This document shows, piece by piece, positions 1 to 7,188 of a stretch of 64,000 nt of DNA. The notes below the pieces were generated by a model that had not been told where the DNA came from, did no database searches, and saw nothing but the letters and a program-made list of their open reading frames with translations. This DNA is from Actinoplanes lutulentus (GTDB lineage Bacteria; Actinomycetota; Actinomycetes; Mycobacteriales; Micromonosporaceae). Position 1 is the stretch's first letter, and each line of letters starts with the position of its first letter. A program made the translations under genes and the position numbers. The stretch spans positions 660,346 to 724,345 of the forward strand of contig NZ_QLMJ01000003.1 in NCBI RefSeq assembly GCF_003259845.1, given 5' to 3'.

Positions 1-203
1 TGCTGCGCTACCTCATGCGCAACCCGCGCCGGGTGCTGAGCAAGCCGCAGATCCTCGACCGCGTGTGGAACTACGACTTCGGCGGGCAAGCCAACGTCGT
101 GGAGCTCTACATCTCGTACCTGCGCAAGAAGATCGACGCCGGCCGCGCGCCCATGATCCACACCATGCGTGGCGCCGGTTACGTCCTCAAGCCGGCTGAC
201 TGA
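1..203 (+). CDS. Response regulator, OmpR/PhoB family (C-terminal part only)
   Basis: The 5' part lies outside the window. The visible ~66 residues are the end of a winged-helix DNA-binding domain: a segment reading SKPQILDRVWNYDFGG, then VVELYISYLRKKID, and the closing IHTMRGAGYVL hairpin typical of OmpR/PhoB effectors. The stop codon is one base before the start of the sensor kinase, so the two form a two-component operon. The receiver domain is not visible, so the stimulus and targets cannot be inferred. Confidence 0.88.
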   Translation, partial: LRYLMRNPRRVLSKPQILDRVWNYDFGGQANVVELYISYLRKKIDAGRAPMIHTMRGAGYVLKPAD

Positions 204-204
204 C

Positions 205-1851
205 ATGACCGCCGCCGACACCCGCCCCCGCCCCGCCCGCTGGCGCAGCCCAGCGGGCTGGCCCCTGCGCACCCGGCTGGTCGCCACCATGATCGCCCTG
301 CTCGCGGTCCTGGGCCTGGTCGTCGGCAGCACCGCAGAGATCTACCTGCAGAAATCCCTCTACAGCCAGCTCGACGGAAAACTCGCGGACGCGCAGAAGT
401 TCGCGGTCCGCGGCGGAGGCGGCTGGAGCAAGTCGCCTGGCGAACCCCCATCACCCGAAGACGTGCCCTCCACGCGGCTGGGCAACACCAGCCCGCTGAA
501 CTCGCCACCGCCCAACATCTCGCGCGACTCGATCCTGCTCTTCCTCGACCCGGCCGACACCACCACGGCGGCCGGCGGCGGTCTGATCGCGTTCAAGGAC
601 GCCACCAGCGCCACCGACGGCGGCGGCAACGAGTACACCTCGCTGACCGGCACGGCGCAGACCACGCTGACCACGGCGGCCATCGCGGCGAACGGTAACG
701 AGATCGACGTCGACCTCGGCGACGCCGGCGAGTTCCGGGCCATCGCCTGGACCACCGAGGTCGGTGGCTTCGGCGGCCAGGGCGGCACCGAATACCTGGT
801 CATCGCGGCGCTCCCGCTCGCCGACGTCAACCACACGCTGGTCACCGTCGCGATGTTCACCGGCTGCGTCATCGTCGGATCGCTGCTCATTGCCGGGTGG
901 GGTGGTGCGCTCATCGTCCGGCGTACCCTCAAGCCTCTGGATCGAGTGGCAGCGACCGCGACCCGGGTCTCCGAGCTCAGGCTGGATCGCGGCGAGGTGC
1001 AACTCGCGCAGCGAGTGCCCGAGCGCGACACCGATCCGCGCACCGAGGTCGGTCAGGTCGGCGCGGCGCTGAACGCGATGCTCGACCACGTCGGCAACGC
1101 CCTCGAAGCGCGGCACGCCAGCGAGATGCAGGTGCGGCAGTTCGTCGCCGACGCCAGCCACGAGTTGCGCACGCCGCTCGCCGCGATCCGTGGGTACGCC
1201 GAGCTCAGCCGGCGCAGCCGCCAGGTGATCCCGGACGAGATCGCGCACGTGCTGACCCGGGTCGAGTCCGAGGCGAAACGGATGACCGCGCTCGTCGAGG
1301 ACCTGCTGCTGCTCGCCAGGCTGGACGCCGGCCGGCCCCTCGCGCAGGACCCGGTCGATCTGACCATGCTCGCCGTCGACGCGACCAGCGACGCGCACGC
1401 CGCCGGACCGGGCCATTACTGGCAGCTCGATCTGCCGGAAGAGCCGGTGACGGTGATCGGTGACGGCGCCCGGCTGCACCAGGTGCTGGCGAACCTGCTC
1501 GCCAACGCGCGCACCCACACGCCGGAGGGCTCGACCGTGACGGTCAAGGTGGGCGCGGTGCCGAACGCCGCCGTACTGCAGGTGATCGATAACGGTCCGG
1601 GCATCCAGCCCGAGCTGGCGTCGCGGATCTTCGAACGGTTCACCCGGGGCGACAGCTCCCGCTCGCGTGCCGCCGGCAGCACCGGTCTCGGCCTGTCGAT
1701 CGTGCACGCGGTGGTCACCTCGCACGGTGGCAAGGTCGGCGTGCAGAGCCGGCCCGGGCAGACGGTTTTCACCGTGATGCTGCCGCTCGGCCCACCACCG
1801 GTCGTCCCAACAGCTGAACAACATGTCCAGGAGCTGCACTCCGTACGGTGA
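205..1851 (+). CDS. Sensor histidine kinase (two-component system)
   Basis: A 548-residue membrane kinase, partner of the regulator just upstream. In order: TM1 at about residues 26-46, an extracytoplasmic sensor region of about 160 residues rich in Gly, Thr and Ser, TM2 at about 213-235, a HAMP linker, a HisKA domain with the phospho-acceptor His near residue 319 in DASHELRTPL, and a HATPase domain with DNGPGI (N/G1) and GLGLSIV (G2). ATG 205 is chosen because it follows the regulator's TGA by one base and gives a clean N-terminus before TM1; the frame is open slightly further upstream, but only within the regulator gene. The layout resembles MprB/TcrY-type actinobacterial kinases. The signal is unknown. 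Confidence 0.93.
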   Translation: MTAADTRPRPARWRSPAGWPLRTRLVATMIALLAVLGLVVGSTAEIYLQKSLYSQLDGKLADAQKFAVRGGGGWSKSPGEPPSPEDVPSTRLGNTSPLNSPPPNISRDSILLFLDPADTTTAAGGGLIAFKDATSATDGGGNEYTSLTGTAQTTLTTAAIAANGNEIDVDLGDAGEFRAIAWTTEVGGFGGQGGTEYLVIAALPLADVNHTLVTVAMFTGCVIVGSLLIAGWGGALIVRRTLKPLDRVAATATRVSELRLDRGEVQLAQRVPERDTDPRTEVGQVGAALNAMLDHVGNALEARHASEMQVRQFVADASHELRTPLAAIRGYAELSRRSRQVIPDEIAHVLTRVESEAKRMTALVEDLLLLARLDAGRPLAQDPVDLTMLAVDATSDAHAAGPGHYWQLDLPEEPVTVIGDGARLHQVLANLLANARTHTPEGSTVTVKVGAVPNAAVLQVIDNGPGIQPELASRIFERFTRGDSSRSRAAGSTGLGLSIVHAVVTSHGGKVGVQSRPGQTVFTVMLPLGPPPVVPTAEQHVQELHSVR

Positions 1852-1857
1852 TGTGGC

Positions 1858-1863
1858 TATGCT
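1858..1863 (+). promoter_or_regulatory. -10 element of the aroG leader transcript
   Basis: TATGCT, six bases before the GTG of the leader peptide, so transcription would begin at or next to that GTG (leaderless). A weak -35 candidate, CTGCAC, lies at 1834-1839 inside the end of the kinase gene. Inferred from sequence only. Confidence 0.45.
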
Positions 1864-1869
1864 GGCGGC

Positions 1870-1941
1870 GTGTCTCCGATCCGTGCGTTCTATTGGTTTA
1901 CGAGGCCGGCTTTCGCCGGTGACTCGGCCATGACCGCATGA
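1870..1941 (+). CDS. Aromatic amino acid leader peptide of aroG (attenuation)
   Basis: A 23-codon GTG-started frame. Its codons 7-10 are TTC TAT TGG TTT (Phe-Tyr-Trp-Phe), with another Phe at codon 15; Trp and consecutive aromatic codons are otherwise rare. It ends 114 bases before a DAHP synthase gene, with a perfect intrinsic hairpin between. This is the arrangement of ribosome-mediated attenuation: stalling at aromatic codons would favour an antiterminator. A comparable leader is known upstream of aroF in Corynebacterium. The peptide's function is inferred; it has no Shine-Dalgarno sequence and is probably leaderless. Confidence 0.78.
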   Translation: MSPIRAFYWFTRPAFAGDSAMTA

Positions 1942-1968
1942 CCTGAGACACCCGCCAGAGCCGGCCGA

Positions 1969-2000
1969 GGCAGCGACGCGACGTCGCTGCCTTTTTGTTT
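1969..2000 (+). terminator. Attenuator hairpin upstream of aroG
   Basis: Perfect 10-bp stem 1969-1978 / 1982-1991 with loop CGA, followed by TTTTTGTTT. Competing pairings are visible: CTCGGCC (1923-1929) with GGCCGAG (1963-1969), which takes the first base of the terminator stem; CCGGC (1906-1910) with GCCGG (1915-1919); and GTGTCTC at the leader start (1870-1876) with GAGACAC (1945-1951). Together these can form alternative antiterminator and terminator states. Confidence 0.82.
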
Positions 2001-2055
2001 GCCACGAGCAAGCCGGCTCTCGCCTCGGGCGCCGGCGAAGGAGAGAGAAACCGCC

Positions 2056-3120
2056 ATGACCGCCCCTGAGGTGCAGCGAGTTCGCGACCAGCGCATCGAG
2101 AAGGTCGTCCCGCTGATGAGCCCGGCGCTGCTGCACCACGAGCTGCCGCTGACCACCGAGTTGCATGACACCGTGCTGGCCGGCCGCAAGCAGGTCGAGG
2201 ACGTGCTGAACGGCCGAGATCAGCGGCTGCTCGTCGTCGTCGGACCGTGTTCCGTGCACGACCCAATCGCCGCCGGCGAGTACGCCGACCTCCTGCAGAA
2301 GGAGGCCGAGCGGCTCAGCGAGGACCTGCTGATCGTGATGCGGGTGTACTTCGAGAAGCCGCGTTCCACTGTCGGCTGGAAGGGTCTGATCATGGACCCG
2401 GCCCTGGACGGCACCGGCGACGTCGGCACCGGCCTGCGGGTCGCCCGCAAGCTGCTGCTCGAAGTCCTCGGCCGGGGCCTGCCGGTCGCGGTGGAGTTCC
2501 TCGACCCGATCACCCCGCAGTACATCGCGGACACCGTGGCGTGGGGTGCGATCGGCGCGCGTACCGTCGAGTCGCAGGTGCACCGCCAGCTCTCCTCCGG
2601 GCTGTCGATGCCGATCGGCATGAAGAACCGCCCCGACGGCAGCGTCTCCACCGCCGTCGACGCGATCCAGGCCGCGGCCGCGCAGCACGTCTTCCCGGGG
2701 ATCGATTACTCCGGTACCCCGGCGATCCTGCACACCACCGGCAACCCGGACTGCCACCTGGTTCTGCGTGGTGGCGGCGGCAAGCCGAACTACAGCGCCG
2801 CGGACGTCGCCGCGTCGGTGGAGCTGCTGCGCAAGGCCGGCCTGCCCGAGCGTCTGGTCATCGACTGCTCGCACGGCAACAGCAACAAGGACCACCTGCG
2901 CCAGCCGATCGTGGTCGAGGACGTGTCCGCCCAGGTGGAGGCCGGTCAACAGGCCATCAGCGGCGTGATGCTGGAGAGCTTCATCGAGCCGGGACGCCAG
3001 GACCTCGGCGGAACGCTCACCTACGGCCAGTCGGTCACCGACGCCTGCATGGGCTGGGACGCCACGGTCGCGACGCTGGAGCGGCTCGCCGCGGCATCCG
3101 CGAAGCGCCGCGCCCTCTGA
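2056..3120 (+). CDS. aroG: 3-deoxy-7-phosphoheptulonate (DAHP) synthase, class I
   Basis: Condenses phosphoenolpyruvate and erythrose 4-phosphate in the first step of the shikimate pathway (cytoplasm). The 354-residue protein has the class I (AroF/G/H-type) signature set: VVGPCSVHDP near residue 61, KPRSTVGWKG, GMKNRPDGS and the metal-site segment DCSHGNSNKDH. Many actinobacteria rely on class II enzymes, so the class I type is worth noting. ATG 2056 is chosen for the purine-rich SD AAGGAGAGAG about 10 bases upstream and for alignment with family N-termini. It sits directly behind the Phe-Tyr-Trp leader, so control by aromatic amino acid supply is expected. Which aromatic acid also inhibits the enzyme allosterically cannot be read here. 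Confidence 0.95.
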   Translation: MTAPEVQRVRDQRIEKVVPLMSPALLHHELPLTTELHDTVLAGRKQVEDVLNGRDQRLLVVVGPCSVHDPIAAGEYADLLQKEAERLSEDLLIVMRVYFEKPRSTVGWKGLIMDPALDGTGDVGTGLRVARKLLLEVLGRGLPVAVEFLDPITPQYIADTVAWGAIGARTVESQVHRQLSSGLSMPIGMKNRPDGSVSTAVDAIQAAAAQHVFPGIDYSGTPAILHTTGNPDCHLVLRGGGGKPNYSAADVAASVELLRKAGLPERLVIDCSHGNSNKDHLRQPIVVEDVSAQVEAGQQAISGVMLESFIEPGRQDLGGTLTYGQSVTDACMGWDATVATLERLAAASAKRRAL

Positions 3121-3127
3121 GGCTCTT

Positions 3128-3160
3128 ATCCCTGTGAGTCCGCTTTGGACTCACAGGGAT
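3128..3160 (+). terminator. Terminator after aroG
   Basis: Perfect 14-bp stem (3128-3141 / 3147-3160) with a GCTTT loop, 7 bases after the aroG stop. There is no U-tract, as is common in high-GC actinobacteria. Confidence 0.8.
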
Positions 3161-3248
3161 CACACAGTTCGGGCACAAGTCAGCGACAGAACATCCGTCA
3201 ATCGTTCATCGGGTACGAATCCGCCAGCTCTCCCTGGGGAGTACCTAG

Positions 3249-5435
3249 ATGACCACGACGCTGCCGCCGCCCGTTATCGAGGAGCCGGCGGACCCGCCGG
3301 CTCCTCCACGTGACCGTACGGGCGCGGCTCGCCTCTTCCTGGGTCGCAACGACGCTGCCTGGATCCGTCCTTCGCTGATAACTCTCCTTGTGCTGACCGC
3401 GGTCCTCTACATCTGGGGACTGGGCGCGTCCGGCTGGGGCAACGCCTTCTACTCCGCGGCTGTGCAGGCCGGTTCGGAGAGCTGGAAGGCCTTCTTCTAC
3501 GGCTCCTCCGACGCGGCAAACGCGATCACCGTCGACAAGACGCCGGCCGCGCTCTGGATCATGGCCCTTTCGGTACGCGTCTTCGGCCTCAGCTCGTGGA
3601 GCATCCTCGTACCGCAGGCACTTCTCGGCGTCGCCACCACGGGACTGCTGTACGCCACGGTGCGCCGCGCCGGATTCGGTCCGGCCGCCGGCCTGCTCGC
3701 CGGTGCGATCTCCGCGCTCACTCCGGTCGCCGTGCTGATGTTCCGATTCAACAACCCGGACGCGCTGCTGGTCCTGCTCATGGTCGCCGGCGCGTACGCG
3801 ACTCTGCGTGCCGTGCAGACCGGCTCCACCAAGTGGGTCGCGCTGATCGGCGTCTTCGTCGGATTCGCCTTCCTCGCCAAAATGCTCCAGGCACTGCTCG
3901 TGGTGCCGGCGTTCGGTCTCGCGTACCTGATCGCCGGTCCGCCGAAACTCGGCAAGCGCCTCATTCAGCTGGTGCTCGCCTTGGTCGCGCTCGTGGTGTC
4001 GGCCGGCTGGTACATCGCCATCGTCGAACTCGTCCCGGCCTCGATGCGGCCGTACATCGGTGGCTCGCAGAACAACAGCCTGCTCGAACTCACCCTCGGC
4101 TACAACGGCCTCGGCCGGCTCAACGGCGACGAGACCGGCAGCGTCGGCGGCGGAGGTGGCGGCGGGAACGCCGGCGGCATGTGGGGTGAGGGCGGACCAC
4201 TGCGCCTCTTCGAGAGCGCACAGGGCGGTCAGATCTCCTGGCTGCTGCCCGCCGCACTGATCCTGCTCGTCGCCGGCCTGGTGATCACGGCTCGCCGCGC
4301 CCGCACCGACGCGCAGCGCGCTGCTCTGATCATCTGGGGCGGCTGGCTGATGACCACCGCACTGGTCTTCAGCTTCATGCAGGGCATCTTCCACGCGTAC
4401 TACACGGTGGCGCTGGCCCCGGCGATCGGCGGTGTGGTCGCGATGGGCGCCACGCTGCTGTGGGAGCGGCGGCGCAACATCTTCGCGGCGCTCACCCTGG
4501 GCGCCACGATCGCGGTGACAGCCTGGTGGTCGTACACATTGCTGGCCCGCAGCTCCGACTTCCTCCCCTGGCTGCGGCTGCCGGTCCTGATCGCCGGCAT
4601 CGTCGCGGCGGTCGCGGTGGTGGCCACCTTCCGGCTCGGCCGGCGGCTGGCCCTGGTCGCGGCAACGGTCGCGGCGGTCGCCGGCCTGGCCGGACCTGCT
4701 GCCTACGCGGTACAGACCGCCTCCGAACCGCACACCGGATCGATTCCGTCCGCGGGCCCGGCGGTGGCCGGCGGCTTCGGCGGCGGCCCGGGCGGTGGCG
4801 GCGGCCGCGGCGGCTTCAACCGCGGCGGCGGCGCTCCCGGTGGCGGCGCTCAGGGCGGCGCTCCTGGTGGCGGCGCTCAGGGCGGTGCTCCCGGTGGCGG
4901 TGCTCAAGGCGGCGGTTTTCCCGGCGGCAACCAGGGTGGCGGTTTCCCTGGCGGTGGTCAGGGCGGTGCCCCGGGCGGCGGCTTCGGCGGTCAGAACGGC
5001 GGCGGGCAGACCGGCGGCGGTGGCATGCGCGGCGGTGGCGGCGGCATGGGTGGGCTGCTCAACGCGGTAGAGGTCAGCGACGAGATGAAGACGCTGCTCG
5101 AAGCGAACGCCGACCAGTACACCTGGGTGGCCGCCGCGATCGGCTCGCAGAGCGCTTCCGGGTATCAGCTGGCGACCGAGAAGCCGGTCATGGCAGTAGG
5201 CGGCTTCAACGGCACCGACCCGTCACCCACCCTCGAGGAATTCCAGAAGTACGTGACCGACGGCAAAATCCACTACTTCATCGGCGGCGGCAGCTTCAGC
5301 CGTGGCGGCGGTAACGGCGGCAGTAGCTTCAGCAGCCAGATCAGCGAGTGGGTGGCCGCCAACTACACCGCCAAAACGGTAGACAGCACCACCATCTACG
5401 ACCTGACCTCCCCCACCACAACCGGCACCGCATAA
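3249..5435 (+). CDS. Family 39 (ArnT/PMT-like) membrane glycosyltransferase with Gly-rich insert
   Basis: A 728-residue polytopic protein. After a short Pro-rich cytoplasmic N-terminus come many TM helices (roughly residues 40-510) with the GT-C layout: an acidic early loop (VDKTPAALWIMAL) and RFNNPDALLVLLMVAGAYA, as in the ArnT/PMT-like transferases that move sugars from polyprenyl-phosphate donors. Residues ~500-605 are a glycine-rich stretch with tandem GGAPGGGAQ and GGGFPGG repeats, followed by a ~120-residue soluble C-terminal domain (KTLLEANADQYTWVAAAIGSQSASGYQL...). The latter is typical of actinobacterial members and probably faces outside. SD GGGGAG lies 7 bases before the ATG. Donor and acceptor are unknown. 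The Gly-rich DNA (about 4760-5060) is a likely length-variable tract. Confidence 0.88.
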   Translation: MTTTLPPPVIEEPADPPAPPRDRTGAARLFLGRNDAAWIRPSLITLLVLTAVLYIWGLGASGWGNAFYSAAVQAGSESWKAFFYGSSDAANAITVDKTPAALWIMALSVRVFGLSSWSILVPQALLGVATTGLLYATVRRAGFGPAAGLLAGAISALTPVAVLMFRFNNPDALLVLLMVAGAYATLRAVQTGSTKWVALIGVFVGFAFLAKMLQALLVVPAFGLAYLIAGPPKLGKRLIQLVLALVALVVSAGWYIAIVELVPASMRPYIGGSQNNSLLELTLGYNGLGRLNGDETGSVGGGGGGGNAGGMWGEGGPLRLFESAQGGQISWLLPAALILLVAGLVITARRARTDAQRAALIIWGGWLMTTALVFSFMQGIFHAYYTVALAPAIGGVVAMGATLLWERRRNIFAALTLGATIAVTAWWSYTLLARSSDFLPWLRLPVLIAGIVAAVAVVATFRLGRRLALVAATVAAVAGLAGPAAYAVQTASEPHTGSIPSAGPAVAGGFGGGPGGGGGRGGFNRGGGAPGGGAQGGAPGGGAQGGAPGGGAQGGGFPGGNQGGGFPGGGQGGAPGGGFGGQNGGGQTGGGGMRGGGGGMGGLLNAVEVSDEMKTLLEANADQYTWVAAAIGSQSASGYQLATEKPVMAVGGFNGTDPSPTLEEFQKYVTDGKIHYFIGGGSFSRGGGNGGSSFSSQISEWVAANYTAKTVDSTTIYDLTSPTTTGTA

Positions 5436-5467
5436 CCAACCGCCTACCCGACCCGCGCGGACCGCCC

Positions 5468-5514
5468 GATCTTGGCAAGTACCGGTCGAAATGCCGGCCC
5501 AGCTCGCCAAGATC
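5468..5514. repeat. Dispersed intergenic palindrome (GATCTTGGC type), copy 1
   Basis: GATCTTGGC (5468-5476) and GCCAAGATC (5506-5514) are inverted around a 29-base centre that is itself partly self-complementary (ACCGG...CCGGC). A related palindrome, GATCTAGGC/GCCTAGATC, occurs at 47922-47972. It lies 30 bases after the glycosyltransferase stop and may act as a terminator or a REP-like element. Confidence 0.6.
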
Positions 5515-5590
5515 GCGCGGTTCGGGCGGGTGTGTCGATTTCGGGTGTGAATCGAACCGTTAGTCAACACGCTCCGGGGGGCTGCGGGGT

Positions 5591-5708
5591 GAGCCGTAGC
5601 TCAGGCCTGTCATGGGGTCGCGATGACGTGGCTGAGCGACGGCTCGTGTCCCGCAGCCGTCGTCCAGGCACCTTACGAGCGTCCGATAACGCATCTGAGC
5701 TACGGCTC
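5591..5708. repeat. 118-bp inverted-repeat element, copy 1
   Basis: Bounded by GAGCCGTAGCTCAG and its exact inverse CTGAGCTACGGCTC. A second element of the same length with the same ends lies at 63274-63391. The copies align without gaps and share the internal block CGATGACGTGGCTG. The internal stem GACGGC/GCCGTC here is TACGGC/GCCGTA in the other copy, a compensating change. No ORF of its own. The 476-base gap between the two glycosyltransferase genes holds this element and the palindrome at 5468; otherwise nothing recognisable. Confidence 0.75.
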
Positions 5709-5911
5709 GGCTCGCTCAACAGCCCGGCAGCGGGCCGGCGGCGGGGGATGGGGCTTGAGTTCGCGCAGCGTGTCCGGCGGTAGCCGCCGGAGGCGGGGTG
5801 CTGGATTGCTGCGTTTGGGGAGGCGTAGGGCGTATTAAATGGGCTGGGTTTCATAGGGTTTCAAAGGGACTGGATACGGAGGGCTCAGAAGGGCGGCGGA
5901 CGCTTTTCGGC

Positions 5912-6625
5912 ATGAGTCTTTCGACCGCGCCTTCGCAGGATGCCGGGCCGCGCATTGTGCGTTCGCCGGTTCTCGATGTGGTGATTCCGGTCTACAACGA
6001 GGAGGTCGACCTCGGGCCCTGTGTGCGCCGATTGCACGGATATCTCGCGGCTGACTTTCCTTATCCGTTCCGGATCACGATCGCGGACAACGCCAGCGTG
6101 GACGGGACCGCAGCGGTTGCGCAGGGGCTGACCAGGAGTTTTCCTGAGGTGGACGCGGTTCGTCTGGCCGAGAAAGGGCGCGGGCGGGCACTGAAACAAG
6201 TCTGGACGCACTCGGACGCCGCCGTTCTGGCCTATATGGACGTCGACCTGTCGACCGATCTGGGCGCGCTGCTTCCGCTGGTGGCGCCGCTGATTTCCGG
6301 GCATTCGGATCTGGCTGTCGGATCGCGGCTGGCGCGTGGTGCGCGGGTCGTGCGTGGCGCCAAGCGGGAGCTCATCTCGCGCGGTTACAACCTCCTCCTG
6401 CGCGGCACTCTGGCGGCCCGTTTTTCGGACGCGCAATGCGGATTCAAGGCCATTCGGGCTGATGTCGCCTCCCGGCTGCTGCCGATGGTGGAGGACACCG
6501 GCTGGTTCTTCGACACCGAGATGCTGGTGCTGGCGGAGAAGGCCGGGCTGCGCATCCACGAGGTGCCGGTCGACCGGGTGGACGATCCGGACAGCCGGGT
6601 CTGGGTGTTCCGGTCCCGCACCTGA
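5912..6625 (+). CDS. Family 2 glycosyltransferase (polyprenyl-phosphate sugar transferase-like)
   Basis: A 237-residue GT-A protein: VLDVVIPVYNEEVDL opens the nucleotide-binding fold, followed by the donor-site segment ADNASVDGT, the DxD-like VLAYMDVDLSTD, and GSRLARGARVVRGAKRELISRGYN, typical of dolichyl/polyprenyl-phosphate sugar synthases. It lacks the C-terminal TM segments that some members carry. ATG 5912 is preferred: upstream codons are open but show no family similarity, and conserved sequence starts about 25 residues in. The SD is weak. It may make the lipid-linked donor used by the neighbouring family 39 enzyme; this is inference from proximity. Confidence 0.88.
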   Translation: MSLSTAPSQDAGPRIVRSPVLDVVIPVYNEEVDLGPCVRRLHGYLAADFPYPFRITIADNASVDGTAAVAQGLTRSFPEVDAVRLAEKGRGRALKQVWTHSDAAVLAYMDVDLSTDLGALLPLVAPLISGHSDLAVGSRLARGARVVRGAKRELISRGYNLLLRGTLAARFSDAQCGFKAIRADVASRLLPMVEDTGWFFDTEMLVLAEKAGLRIHEVPVDRVDDPDSRVWVFRSRT

Positions 6626-6642
6626 TCAGTTTCAGCCAAACA

Positions 6643-6674
6643 CGGCGGCAACCCCGGGCGAGGGGGTGCCGCCG
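6643..6674 (+). terminator. Terminator after GT2 gene
   Basis: Stem of about 13 bp: CGGCGGCAACCCC (6643-6655) with GGGGGTGCCGCCG (6662-6674), one mismatch, 18 bases after the stop. The rest of the gap to 6858 shows no gene. Confidence 0.65.
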
Positions 6675-6857
6675 TTCCGTACATATCTGATCTTTCCGGT
6701 GAACCCGGCAGCAGGTGGGCGCGGTGAAGTGAAGCGCGCGAAAAAATCGGCACACCGAGCCGTATCACAAATGCAACTCAGAGGTAACAATGGCTGTGAC
6801 CGAGATCGCTGTATCTCGATCAGCTGAACCGGCGCGGCGGGACCGGAAGGTGGCGGC

Positions 6858-7130
6858 ATGCTCAGTAAAGAGGACAACCGGCGGCTGGCGCAGCTTGAGC
6901 GTCAACTCCAGAGGGACGACCCGGAGTTCTGCGCCCGCATGGGCGGCGGCAACTTCAGCGTCTCGGCGACCGGACGCCCTCCCCTACCGCTGTTCATCAT
7001 CGCTGCCGTGATCGCCGTCGCCTCGCTGGTGCTCGGCCTGGTGGGCTGGTGGATCGCCGCGGCGGTGGTGGCGGCCTGGTCGGTCGCAACCGCGATCGCG
7101 GGCGCGTTCCGCTGGCGCAACTCTCGGTAA
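6858..7130 (+). CDS. DUF3040 family small membrane protein
   Basis: A 90-residue protein with the DUF3040 pattern: an N-terminal cytoplasmic helix (MLSKEDNRRLAQLERQL...DDPEFCARM) followed by two closely spaced TM helices (about residues 47-62 and 64-83). The SD-like AAGGTGG sits 8 bases before the ATG. The family is widespread in actinobacteria and has no established function. It is monocistronic, ending at the bidirectional terminator at 7140. Confidence 0.88.
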   Translation: MLSKEDNRRLAQLERQLQRDDPEFCARMGGGNFSVSATGRPPLPLFIIAAVIAVASLVLGLVGWWIAAAVVAAWSVATAIAGAFRWRNSR

Positions 7131-7139
7131 ACGTGAAAA

Positions 7140-7171
7140 GGGCCCCCACCGGAGCGATCCGGTGGGGGCCC
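7140..7171. terminator. Bidirectional terminator
   Basis: Perfect 14-bp stem (7140-7153 / 7158-7171) with loop GCGA, preceded by AAAA and followed by CTTCCTT. It separates the convergent DUF3040 and nuclease genes. Confidence 0.88.
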
Positions 7172-7188
7172 TTCCTTACCTCAGGGTC

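Noticed and set aside
451..2949. An 832-codon minus-strand frame across the kinase end, leader and aroG
   Set aside because: It runs through the attenuator and two clear genes; sequence is low-complexity and has no domain.
4760..5060. Gly-rich tract as a separate PE-PGRS-like gene
   Set aside because: It lies in frame within the glycosyltransferase gene, with no start or SD of its own.
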